A stretch of 22,580 bases of DNA. Source: an uncultured Eubacteriales bacterium. Lineage in GTDB: Bacteria > Bacillota > Clostridia > Oscillospirales > CAG-382. Within the stretch, counting starts at the first letter, position 1. The number at the start of each line of letters is the position of its first letter. Below the pieces are notes generated by a model that searched no databases, was not told where the DNA came from, and saw nothing but the letters and a program-made list of their open reading frames with translations. This document shows positions 1 to 6,900 of the stretch, in pieces. Location: positions 1 through 22,580 of the forward strand of contig URCT01000029.1 in NCBI GenBank assembly GCA_900546385.1, read 5' to 3'. A program made the position numbers and the translations under genes.

Positions 1-44
1 CGAAAAATGCAAACAAAGAAATTATGAAAAAAGAGAAGGATTGT

Positions 45-980
45 ATGAATCTGAATCCATTGCTTCCATTGCCGGAACAACGGCTTTTTTCTGTTACGGT
101 TGAAAACGTTACCGTCGAGTTCCTTGCGGAACAGCCGGGCGCGGAAACCGAGCAAATCACGTCGATTACACGGCACGATCATGCCTATATCGAATTGTTT
201 GCCTGCACCTCCGGCAGCGTCGTCATCGACACCGAGAACGGCGAAACGGTGCTTGGCGCAGGCGACGTCGCTATCATCCCGGCGCATTTCCGGCATATCC
301 TGATCGATTCCGAGAGCTATGGTACATGGGGCGTTGTGGGCATCACGTTTGTACATCGTTACGCACAGAGCTGCACGGATCTGTATGCTGTTTTTCACGC
401 ACTATCCGGAAATAACGGGATGGAGCGTATCGAAAACTGTCCGGATCTGTGCGACGCGGTTGTTGCCTTGGCAAATGCTTCTGCAGAAACCGGGTCATGT
501 CTGCCGGCTCTCCGGTTAGTGCTTTTGCTTGCGGAAGCGGCGGAACAGAAATCGAAGCCGGATCGTCCTGACACAGCGGAGATTCTCTGCAGCGGCGGAG
601 ACATCGATCGGATATCACGGCTGGACTATCTGATAAATTCGTGCTTCATGCGCGAGCTTACCGCAAAAAATGTCGCCGAAAGCCTGTTTATCAGCGAACG
701 GCAGCTGATGCGGATCACGCGAAAACGCTATGGAACAACCTTTCGGCAGACACTGCAGAATAAGCGATTGGACGTTGCAGCAAAGCTGCTTTGCAAGACC
801 GATGATTCGGCTGCGGAAATCAGCCGGAAAGTCGGGTTCCATTCCATCTCGCATTTTTACAGGTCGTTTGACAAACGTTTTGGACAGACGCCGAATGCCT
901 ACAGAATCCATTCTTCAGAAACGCCAAACAAGTCTTTTTCGGATGATTCGGATCACCCGGATCATTCGGATAAAACATAA
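45..980 (+). CDS. AraC-family transcriptional regulator with N-terminal cupin sensor
   Basis: A 311-residue DNA-binding regulator. The N-terminal part (about residues 35-95) has a cupin-like pattern: HDHAYIELF, a glycine-rich turn and GDVAIIPAHFRH, the usual ligand-sensing half of AraC proteins. The C-terminal 95 residues (about 200-290) carry both helix-turn-helix units: TAKNVAESLFISERQLMRI, then AAEISRKVGFHSISHFYRSF and the closing FGQTPNAYR. I place the start at 45, not at the in-frame ATG at 24, because AGAAGGA lies 4 bases before 45. The last 20 residues are an unusual Asp/Ser/His-rich tail (DDSDHPDHSD) beyond the normal AraC end. No partner gene lies beside it: the downstream neighbour is convergent and anything upstream is outside the window, so its target and ligand are unknown. 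The family call is firm. Confidence 0.9.
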   Translation: MNLNPLLPLPEQRLFSVTVENVTVEFLAEQPGAETEQITSITRHDHAYIELFACTSGSVVIDTENGETVLGAGDVAIIPAHFRHILIDSESYGTWGVVGITFVHRYAQSCTDLYAVFHALSGNNGMERIENCPDLCDAVVALANASAETGSCLPALRLVLLLAEAAEQKSKPDRPDTAEILCSGGDIDRISRLDYLINSCFMRELTAKNVAESLFISERQLMRITRKRYGTTFRQTLQNKRLDVAAKLLCKTDDSAAEISRKVGFHSISHFYRSFDKRFGQTPNAYRIHSSETPNKSFSDDSDHPDHSDKT

Positions 981-1025
981 AAAGTGACTTTATGCCGCAT
1001 GGAAACGGATAAGGTCACTTTTTTT
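981..1025. terminator. Probable bidirectional intrinsic terminator
   Basis: An AGTGACTTT arm at 983-991 pairs with AAGGTCACT at 1011-1019 (one G-T pair), and the hairpin is followed by a run of seven T. On the other strand the same stem is followed by five T, so it can end both the AraC gene and the convergent flippase operon. The loop, about 19 nt, is long for a terminator. Confidence 0.7.
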
Positions 1026-1097
1026 GCGAATGCTTGTTTTTTACTTATTTTACTTTGGTTTTTCCGAATAAGCTGTTACGCAGACGCAGTCGTAAGA

Positions 1098-2771
1098 TCA
1101 CGCCTTTTTCGCGAATACTTTGCGAAAAATTCTGCCGACCACCGGAGCTTTGGTGAGCTGTTCGGGTGTATACACATGGAAAACAAGCAGCAATGCACCG
1201 TAAACCACGGCCGAAAGCACGACCGAAGCGAGAATGGCAATAAAGTTAGAGTGTACGAGCGCGTAGATGCCCTTGTAGCTGAAATAGGTCACAACGCCCA
1301 TGAGAAGCGTCGCGGCAAAGGGCTTTACGAGAATGTTCCGGAGGGAAATCGGCACCTTGATGCTCCGCAATAAGCAGGTGAATTCGATGGCAAACACCGT
1401 CGATTGGCAAAGAATCGAACCCATGGTCGCGCCGTAAATGTTGATTTGCGGAATGCGGATCAGACACGTGTTGGCTGTGAATTTGACGATACAGCCGCAT
1501 AGCAGTGCGAGTGCCGGAATGTGTACCTTGCCCATGCCCTGAAGCGAACCGGTGATGGTTTGGTTGAGTGCCATGAAAATAAGGCTTACCGAGCTGAGCT
1601 GCAATAATTCATAGCCAAGCGGTGCATTGGGGTAGAGCAGATGGTAAATCGGCCCGGCAAGCAGAATGTAGCCGATCGCACACGGCAAAATGAGTACGAC
1701 GGACGTTAAAAACGAGGAATGAATGTAGCCTGCCGCCTGTTTTCGTTCGCCCGAAACCAAGCATTTCGCAATGCTCGGCACAAGAACCGTCGCAAACGCC
1801 ACATTCATGGCAATCGGCAGATTGATGAGCGTGTCGCTTTTGGATAACATACCGGCAAGCCGCACGGCCTCGGCATTTAACTCGGCGGCTGTTGGATTTG
1901 CAATGGCCGCCACGCTGCCGTGCGCCGGAATGCCCCCGGCAAAGGCGCGTTCAATGCCGCGCGTGATGGTGGCGGTATCGACCATGCGGTTGATTGCCGA
2001 AATGACCGAACAAAGAGAAATCGGCACGGCAAGAGCCAAAATCTTCTTAGCGGTCGGGAAGAAATCCTTTTTGATACCGGCCTTTTGTGCGGCCGGAAAG
2101 TTCTTTTTCCTGCGCAGATAGGCAAACGTCAGATACAGCGCACCACAGATGGTCGCCACGGTGGTGGCGGAATTGGCATAGGCGGACATGATTTCGGGTG
2201 CCATGCCGACAGCCGCCAAAACAAACACAATGGTGAGCGTCGATTTGAATGCCTGCTCAATGACCTGTGACGCACTCATGACCTTCATTTGGTTGGTGCC
2301 GGAAAAATAGCCGCGGAACACGCTGGATATGCACACAAAGAAAATCGACGGTGCCAAAGCGGCAAGCGTGTAGCCGGCTCCGTCAAGGTGCAAAACGTAA
2401 TGCGCAATGGGGTCGGCAAGCAAAAAAAGTGCCGTCGACAGCACCGCACCGATCCCGGCAAAAATGCATAACGCCGTGCGGAAGATTTTGCGTGCGCCGC
2501 CGTAATCGGAAAGTGCCGTTTTTTCGGAAATTAGTTTTGCAATCGCATTCGGAATTCCGACCGACGAAATGGCAAGTAACAGAATATAGACCTGATAGCC
2601 TGCGGAATAAAAGCCGTTTCCGGCGTCGCCGAAGCCGTCGATGTTGGTGATGACCATGCGGTAAAGCATACCGAGCACCTTGACAGCGACCTGCGCTATC
2701 AGAATGAGAAGAACATTGGAAGCAAAGGATTTTTGCTTGGGCTTTTGCGGCGTGTTGCCGGTGTTTGTCAT
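1098..2771 (-). CDS. Polysaccharide/lipid II flippase-like MOP-superfamily membrane protein (SpoVB/MurJ type)
   Basis: A 557-residue multi-pass membrane protein of the MOP (MATE-like) exporter superfamily, which moves undecaprenyl-linked sugars across the membrane for wall or surface-glycan synthesis. Hydrophobic segments recur along the whole length. The N-terminal part shows typical family features: an amphipathic first helix with GMLYRMVI, then NGFYSAGYQVYILLLAISSVGIPNAIAKLISE. The C-terminus is the usual basic end (VGRIFRKVFAKK). The start at 2771 is chosen because GGAG lies 9 bases upstream; the reading frame extends further but into the preceding gene. Only 28 bases separate it from the NimA-like gene upstream, so the two are probably co-transcribed. 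Length and sequence fit clostridial SpoVB-like proteins, but SpoVB, MurJ and capsule flippases cannot be told apart by eye. Confidence 0.85.
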   Translation of the reverse strand: MTNTGNTPQKPKQKSFASNVLLILIAQVAVKVLGMLYRMVITNIDGFGDAGNGFYSAGYQVYILLLAISSVGIPNAIAKLISEKTALSDYGGARKIFRTALCIFAGIGAVLSTALFLLADPIAHYVLHLDGAGYTLAALAPSIFFVCISSVFRGYFSGTNQMKVMSASQVIEQAFKSTLTIVFVLAAVGMAPEIMSAYANSATTVATICGALYLTFAYLRRKKNFPAAQKAGIKKDFFPTAKKILALAVPISLCSVISAINRMVDTATITRGIERAFAGGIPAHGSVAAIANPTAAELNAEAVRLAGMLSKSDTLINLPIAMNVAFATVLVPSIAKCLVSGERKQAAGYIHSSFLTSVVLILPCAIGYILLAGPIYHLLYPNAPLGYELLQLSSVSLIFMALNQTITGSLQGMGKVHIPALALLCGCIVKFTANTCLIRIPQINIYGATMGSILCQSTVFAIEFTCLLRSIKVPISLRNILVKPFAATLLMGVVTYFSYKGIYALVHSNFIAILASVVLSAVVYGALLLVFHVYTPEQLTKAPVVGRIFRKVFAKKA

Positions 2772-2799
2772 AATTTCCATCTCCGAATATTCAAAAAAA

Positions 2800-3288
2800 T
2801 CAGTCCGCACCGCCGCCCGGCAGATTGGCTTTGGCGGTAAGCGAAAGAACCGTGAGCTTTGCCACGGCCGTGCGGGCAAGGGCGGCGCGGTTGTAATCGA
2901 ACTTTTCGGTTTCCGAATGCCGTGCCATGATAATCGTATCAACGGCGTCTGCCTTTTCGTCACCCTCCAAAAAGGTGACCGACGCTTGTCCCATGACGGA
3001 TTTGTAGCGCATGGTTACATCTCTTTTGGCCGGGATACATTCCATTCCCAAAGGAATATCCATTTCAAAGCTGCAAAACGGGTTTTTGCATAACAGCTCG
3101 TATTTCCGCCCGGCCATCGCGCCGTGAATGTAGAAGCAAAGCTGTTTGTCTTTTACCGTGTAAGCGAAATTGACGGGAACAATGTAGGGAAAATTGCCGT
3201 CGGCAAGGCCGAGACGAAGAATCTCACAGGCATCGACAATTTTTAAGATTTCGGAAAAATCGGTGATTTCGCGGTCTTTTCTGCGCAT
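2800..3288 (-). CDS. NimA-type pyridoxamine 5'-phosphate oxidase-fold protein
   Basis: A 162-residue split-barrel flavin-binding protein. It opens with MRRKDREI and continues with PYIVPVNFAY and FYIHGAMAGRK, the signature of the NimA/pyridoxamine-phosphate-oxidase-related family. The conserved histidine is H55; in characterised Nim proteins the equivalent histidine lies at the cofactor/nitro-drug site. Family members bind FMN or related cofactors and some reduce 5-nitroimidazoles, but most clostridial copies have no known substrate, so resistance should not be assumed. The start at 3288 is fixed by AAAGGA 8 bases upstream; the longer in-frame extension runs through the promoter and is not coding. 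It is the first gene of a probable two-gene operon with the flippase and has its own promoter at 3317-3345. Confidence 0.85.
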   Translation of the reverse strand: MRRKDREITDFSEILKIVDACEILRLGLADGNFPYIVPVNFAYTVKDKQLCFYIHGAMAGRKYELLCKNPFCSFEMDIPLGMECIPAKRDVTMRYKSVMGQASVTFLEGDEKADAVDTIIMARHSETEKFDYNRAALARTAVAKLTVLSLTAKANLPGGGAD

Positions 3289-3316
3289 AAGTTGTTCCTT
3301 TCGGAAGGTTTTTATC

Positions 3317-3345
3317 AGTATAGCATAGTCTGCACCGTTTTGCAA
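3317..3345 (-). promoter_or_regulatory. Sigma-A promoter of the NimA-like/flippase operon
   Basis: Read on the minus strand, TTGCAA (3340-3345) and TATACT (3317-3322) are separated by exactly 17 bases. The expected transcription start near 3310 lies about 20 bases before the start codon. Confidence 0.7.
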
Positions 3346-3376
3346 GGCATATAATGTGAACGCTTGGCGAAAACGC

Positions 3377-3405
3377 TTGACAGTTGGGAAAAACTGTGCT
3401 ATGAT
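3377..3405 (+). promoter_or_regulatory. Sigma-A promoter of the ICMT-like gene, with internal dyad
   Basis: TTGACA (3377-3382) and TATGAT (3400-3405) with a 17-base spacer form a near-consensus promoter. A perfect dyad, ACAGTT-N6-AACTGT (3380-3397), overlaps the -35 box and fills most of the spacer, where a bound repressor would block polymerase. An 8-bp direct repeat, AACGCTTG, occurs at 3359-3366 and 3372-3379 just upstream. Confidence 0.75.
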
Positions 3406-3493
3406 TCTGCATGGTGAAACGGTGTTTGAAAACGCATAGGCGTGCTTTTCAGACGGTTGGTTTGGATTATTTTGCGTGAAAGAAGAGAGAATC

Positions 3494-4099
3494 ATGTTCA
3501 AACGAAATATAGAAGAAAATCTGCCGTATTTTTGGTTTGCCCTTTTGGTGCTTGCGCTTTTTTACGGAATTTATTTTACCAAAATGCTTGTACAGAAAAA
3601 ACACGGCATTCAAACCAGTCAAATCGGCAAACGGAAAGAGAAAGAGCTTCATGCGGTCGAAATGCTCATGGCGGCGGCGACGTTTCTCATCGTTCCCGTG
3701 CAGCTTGTGTCCATGGCACTCGGATGGAGCACACTGCCTGGCGGCGCGCGCTTTACCGGCTTTCTCACAGCCCTTCTCGGCGACGCGATTTTTCTTGCGG
3801 CCGTTCTCTGCATGAAGGACAGCTGGCGTGCCGGCATTCCCGAAAGCGATCAAACCGAAATGGTGACCACCGGCATTTATGCGTTCAGCCGCAATCCGGC
3901 GTTTGTCGGTTTCGATTTTATGTATATCGGCGTGTTTTTGATGTATGCCAATGTGCTTACCGGTATTTTCACGGCCTTTGCTGTTGTTATGCTTCATTTG
4001 CAGATTTTACAAGAGGAAAAATATCTGCTTTCGGTGTTCGGAGAACGCTATCAAACGTATCGAAAAAAAGTGTTCCGCTATTTGGGAAGAAAACGGTAA
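3494..4099 (+). CDS. Isoprenylcysteine carboxyl methyltransferase-family membrane protein
   Basis: A membrane protein of about 201 residues with four to five hydrophobic segments. Its C-terminal third carries the ICMT/PEMT-type signature: AFSRNPAFVGFDFMYIG, then LQILQEEKYL and FGERYQTYRKKVFRYLG. In this family the region binds S-adenosylmethionine and the substrate sits in the membrane. Bacterial members have mostly unknown substrates; lipid or small-hydrophobic methylation is an inference from the family. The start is ATG at 3494, preceded by a purine-rich AAGAAGAGAGA stretch; an in-frame GTG at 3476 would add six residues and cannot be excluded. The gene is divergent from the NimA-like operon and appears monocistronic. 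A 6-bp hairpin (GCCGCA/TGCGGC, 4102-4115) follows the stop but lacks a T-run, so I do not call it a terminator. Confidence 0.8.
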   Translation: MFKRNIEENLPYFWFALLVLALFYGIYFTKMLVQKKHGIQTSQIGKRKEKELHAVEMLMAAATFLIVPVQLVSMALGWSTLPGGARFTGFLTALLGDAIFLAAVLCMKDSWRAGIPESDQTEMVTTGIYAFSRNPAFVGFDFMYIGVFLMYANVLTGIFTAFAVVMLHLQILQEEKYLLSVFGERYQTYRKKVFRYLGRKR

Positions 4100-4158
4100 A
4101 AGCCGCATTTGCGGCACATCTCACACACCAAAGTTTACAGGAAAAGTGTAAATAACCC

Positions 4159-4187
4159 TTGATTTTTTCGGACTTTCGACGTATAAT
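4159..4187 (+). promoter_or_regulatory. Sigma-A promoter of the sugar isomerase/PAQR operon
   Basis: TTGATT (4159-4164) and TATAAT (4182-4187) have a 17-base spacer. A TTTACA-N7-TGTAAA dyad (4134-4152) lies 6 bases upstream of the -35 box and could be a regulator site. Confidence 0.75.
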
Positions 4188-4236
4188 ACTTCTGAATTTA
4201 GATTTTTGATTTTTAACCGAAAAGGAGTTGTAGCAA

Positions 4237-5067
4237 ATGTTTCCTGTCGGATTATCTTCTTGCGGAAAAACGGTGGATGCGACACTGTTTGATGCATATC
4301 GTTCGAGCGGCATCACGCATATGGAGCTGTCGATGAATGTGAAAGGCTATGAGGCACTGGATTTCAAGGCCACGGAAGCCTTGGCAAAAAACTATGGCGT
4401 AACGCTTTGGTCGCTGCACTTGCCGTTTGCACCGTTTGAAACCTATGACCCGTCGCGCACGACGCTTTGCAAGGCCACGCTTGCGTATTTTAAGGAGCTG
4501 ATCGCCAAAGGCTCTGATATCGGCATCCGAAACTTTGTGGTTCATGCAAGCGGCGAACCAATACCGGAAACCGACCGCGCCGAACGCATGAAATGCGCAA
4601 AGGAATCCATGGCGGACCTTGCGGAAATCGCCGACAGCTATGGCGGCACCGTCTGCGTGGAGGATCTGCCGCGCACCTGTCTTGGCAGAAATTCGAGCGA
4701 CATTCTGGAATTGATTTCCTTAAACGATCAATTACGCGTTTGCTTTGACACAAACCACCTGCTTCACGAAGACAATGTGGATTTTGTGCGTGCCGTCGGA
4801 AAGAAGATCGTTACGACGCACGTTTCGGATTACGATTTTGTCGATGAGAAGCATTGGCTTCCGGGTGAGGGAAAGGTCGATTGGCAGGCACTGGTGCAGG
4901 CCTTAAAGGACGTGGGCTATAACGGCCCTTGGCTGTATGAAATCGGCTTTGAATGTCCGAATACCCTTTGGCGCGAACGGGATTTAACCTGCGGCGATTT
5001 TGCGGGTAATGCGGCGGAGATTTTTGAAAACCGTCCGTTAAGCGTGTTTTCAAAACCAAAAGCGTAA
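4237..5067 (+). CDS. Sugar phosphate isomerase/epimerase (xylose isomerase-like TIM barrel)
   Basis: A 276-residue cytoplasmic protein of the AP-endonuclease-2/xylose-isomerase-like TIM-barrel superfamily. The expected metal ligands appear at strand ends in the right order: E142 (VCVEDLP), D171 (CFDTNH), H195 (THVSDYD) and E235 (WLYEIGFE), with a LHLPF strand near residue 65. Family members usually isomerise or epimerise keto sugars or inositol-type compounds using a divalent metal. The exact substrate cannot be read from sequence. The start is set by AAAGGAG 8 bases upstream of 4237. It is the first gene of a probable operon with the PAQR protein 39 bases downstream, driven by the promoter at 4159-4187. 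Confidence 0.85.
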   Translation: MFPVGLSSCGKTVDATLFDAYRSSGITHMELSMNVKGYEALDFKATEALAKNYGVTLWSLHLPFAPFETYDPSRTTLCKATLAYFKELIAKGSDIGIRNFVVHASGEPIPETDRAERMKCAKESMADLAEIADSYGGTVCVEDLPRTCLGRNSSDILELISLNDQLRVCFDTNHLLHEDNVDFVRAVGKKIVTTHVSDYDFVDEKHWLPGEGKVDWQALVQALKDVGYNGPWLYEIGFECPNTLWRERDLTCGDFAGNAAEIFENRPLSVFSKPKA

Positions 5068-5106
5068 CCAAAAGCTTGACAAATTCGAAAAAAAGGAGCT
5101 ATTACG

Positions 5107-5772
5107 ATGACCAAAAAGAATTATTTGCCGGTGTACACGCTCAGCGAAGAACTGATCAATTCGATTTCCCATGGCGTTGGAACCTGTCTCTCGATTGCGG
5201 CGCTTGTGCTCTGCATCGTTCAGGCGGCTGTCAACGGCACGGCGGGCGGCGTTGTCTCGGCGTGTATTTACGGCGTTTCGCTGACCATGTTATACATCAT
5301 GTCCACCTTATACCATGCCATCACCAACCGCACGGCACGAAAAGTTTTCCGTGTGTTTGACCACACCTCTATCTTTTTCTTAATTGCCGGAACGTATACA
5401 CCCATTACGTTGGTAACGCTCGGCGGCGCACTCGGCTGGACGCTGTTCGGCCTTGTTTGGGGAGCGGCGATTGTCGGTATCGTACTCAATGCGGTAAGCA
5501 TCGAAAAGTTCAAAAAGTTTTCCATGATTTGCTATGTCTGCATGGGATGGGCGGCACTCATCGGCATCAAGACCATTTATGAACGGCTTCCCGGCAACGG
5601 CTTTACGTTCCTCCTTTTGGGCGGCGTGTTTTATACCGTCGGCATCGTGTTCTATGCGCTGAAAAAGTATAAGTATATGCACTGCGTGTGGCATTTCTTC
5701 GTCATGGCAGGCAGCATTATGCATTTCTTCTGCGTATATTGGTATGTTCTTCCGACTAAGCTGTATGCTTGA
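5107..5772 (+). CDS. trhA: Hemolysin III / PAQR-family membrane protein (TrhA type)
   Basis: A 221-residue seven-helix membrane protein. The diagnostic PAQR/hemolysin III motifs are all present: INSISHGVG near the N-terminus, MSTLYHA at the end of helix 2, FDHTSIFFLIAGTYTP for helix 3, and a C-terminal WHFFVMAGSIMHFF. The three late histidines and the aspartate in FDH match the metal-binding residues of this superfamily, which resembles alkaline ceramidases. Bacterial TrhA homologues have been linked to membrane homeostasis; the hemolysin name is historical and gives no evidence of toxicity. The start follows AAAGGAG with a usual spacing. It ends the operon and is followed by a strong terminator. 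Confidence 0.9.
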   Translation: MTKKNYLPVYTLSEELINSISHGVGTCLSIAALVLCIVQAAVNGTAGGVVSACIYGVSLTMLYIMSTLYHAITNRTARKVFRVFDHTSIFFLIAGTYTPITLVTLGGALGWTLFGLVWGAAIVGIVLNAVSIEKFKKFSMICYVCMGWAALIGIKTIYERLPGNGFTFLLLGGVFYTVGIVFYALKKYKYMHCVWHFFVMAGSIMHFFCVYWYVLPTKLYA

Positions 5773-5791
5773 ATTTTTACCGGCAAACCAT

Positions 5792-5826
5792 AACTCCGGC
5801 AGGATCGATTCCTTGCCGGAGTTTTT
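5792..5826 (+). terminator. Intrinsic terminator after the PAQR gene
   Basis: A 10-bp perfect stem, AACTCCGGCA (5792-5801) with TGCCGGAGTT (5814-5823), is followed by five T. The reverse strand has no comparable T-run, so the convergent AraC gene is not clearly served by it. Confidence 0.85.
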
Positions 5827-5841
5827 CATACCGTTTTCCGA

Positions 5842-6777
5842 TTATTTGAAGCTGCCGGGATTTTTTCCGGTTTCCCGGCGAAAGACCTGGCTGAAATAAT
5901 TGCTGTTGCAAAAGCCGAGCATATCGCTGACTTCGCTGACAGTGTGCCCCTTTTTCAACAGATCAATGGCGGAGCGGATCTTGATGTTCAGAAAAAACTT
6001 GTGTAAGGTATAGCCCGTGCTTTCCTTAAAGCGTGCTTGCAGTGTTTTGGAGCTTATGCCGAATAATGCGGCGATTTCGGCGACATTGATCTGCGAATGG
6101 GCGTTTTCCTCCAACAGCTGAATAACTTTTATGACCATATCTTCGCTTTCGTAAGAAGCGCGGGCGTTTGTGTGCTCTGACAGTGCCACGGAAAGAAAAA
6201 ACGCTTCAAACAAACGGATGATCACCTGCAAGGCATCCATGTTGTGATAATAGGTCAAATAGCTCGGAACGCCGATGGTGTGATGCGGTGCGTCGCTGTA
6301 CGGCACTTGGTACTTCCGGTTGTAGTAGTTAATATAGCCGAGAATGGCGTCAAAGAGCATTTTTTCGGGTTCTTCGATATGATAGACCACGTTTTTTAAT
6401 TTGTTGGCAAGAGTTCCTTCCATATCAAAGGACAAATTCAGTATTTCGCAGGAGGTGTCCGGCAGCGGACATAATTCATGAAACGCCATGGGGTGTATAA
6501 AGATAATATCACCGGCACGGAGATTATATGTATGCGTTTCGACGATATGTGTCACTTCGCCTTCGATGACATAGGCGATTTCCCATGCCGTGTGGCATTC
6601 TGGGGCCCAAGAGGTGCCGGCTTTTCGTTTGGAAAGATACAGCGTGTGAATGTCTTTGATGGAAATTAACTGTTTGTTGGCAAAGGATTCCGGCAAGGAC
6701 ACCTCGTAGCCTTGATTGATATATGGCGGTAATGGATAATTTTTCTTTTCGCAATTGTCGAAATTTCTCTTTTTCAT
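5842..6777 (-). CDS. AraC-family regulator with cupin sensor, divergent from the WbsX/GH99-like operon
   Basis: A 311-residue regulator. Residues about 55-115 form a cupin-like sensor (TAWEIAYVIEGEVTHIV, then LRAGDIIFIHPMAFHEL). The last 100 residues hold the double helix-turn-helix: INVAEIAALFGISSKTLQARF, then HTVSEVSDMLGFCNSNYFSQVFR and the closing TGKNPGSF. This layout is typical of regulators that sense a carbohydrate and activate a neighbouring glycoside-utilisation gene. The start at 6777 has only a weak purine-rich RBS; an upstream ATG at 6799 is out of frame and meets a stop at once, so it is not used. The gene is transcribed away from the large glycan-enzyme gene at 6901, and three 20-bp direct repeats at 6761-6820 overlap its own start codon. 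It is therefore the best candidate for activating that operon and for controlling itself. Confidence 0.88.
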   Translation of the reverse strand: MKKRNFDNCEKKNYPLPPYINQGYEVSLPESFANKQLISIKDIHTLYLSKRKAGTSWAPECHTAWEIAYVIEGEVTHIVETHTYNLRAGDIIFIHPMAFHELCPLPDTSCEILNLSFDMEGTLANKLKNVVYHIEEPEKMLFDAILGYINYYNRKYQVPYSDAPHHTIGVPSYLTYYHNMDALQVIIRLFEAFFLSVALSEHTNARASYESEDMVIKVIQLLEENAHSQINVAEIAALFGISSKTLQARFKESTGYTLHKFFLNIKIRSAIDLLKKGHTVSEVSDMLGFCNSNYFSQVFRRETGKNPGSFK

Positions 6778-6820
6778 AGGAATTTACTCTTTTTCATATA
6801 GATTTATTCTTTTTGTTAGC
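6761..6820. repeat. Three tandem 20-bp direct repeats, candidate AraC operator
   Basis: Three consecutive 20-base units (6761-6780, 6781-6800, 6801-6820) share a core. CTCTTTTTCATA is identical at 6767-6778 and 6787-6798, and TTCTTTTTGTTA at 6807-6818 matches at most positions. The flanks are also alike (AAATTT, AATTTA, GATTTA). A 20-bp period is about two helical turns, as for AraC-family half-sites. The first unit covers the start codon of the regulator and the third overlaps the -35 region of the rightward promoter. Confidence 0.65.
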
Positions 6821-6833
6821 TATAATATATAAT
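6805..6833 (+). promoter_or_regulatory. Activator-dependent promoter of the WbsX/GH99-like operon
   Basis: TATAAT occurs at 6821-6826 and 6828-6833. No -35 box resembling TTGACA lies 16-18 bases before either; the matching position for the second is TATTCT, inside repeat unit 3. A good -10 without a -35, overlapped by candidate activator sites, is typical of AraC-activated promoters. The exact -10 used is uncertain. Confidence 0.5.
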
Positions 6834-6852
6834 AGAGAAGAAGTTTACGCAA
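6824..6852 (-). promoter_or_regulatory. Candidate promoter of the divergent AraC gene
   Basis: Read on the minus strand, TTGCGT (6847-6852) and TATATT (6824-6829) have a 17-base spacer. The start would fall near 6817, within repeat unit 3, so regulator bound to the repeats would sit on or just downstream of the start site. The -10 overlaps that of the rightward promoter. Confidence 0.45.
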
Positions 6853-6900
6853 GTGTTTTGATGAATAATTCTCAATTTGTTTTCAAAAAGGAATGATCGA

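Noticed and set aside
4102..4115. GCCGCATTTGCGGC hairpin as a terminator of the ICMT-like gene
   Set aside because: The stem is only 6 bp with a 2-nt loop and no T-run follows.
3442..4155. A 237-codon plus-strand frame overlapping the ICMT-like gene
   Set aside because: It is an out-of-frame shadow; the ICMT frame carries the family signature and membrane segments.
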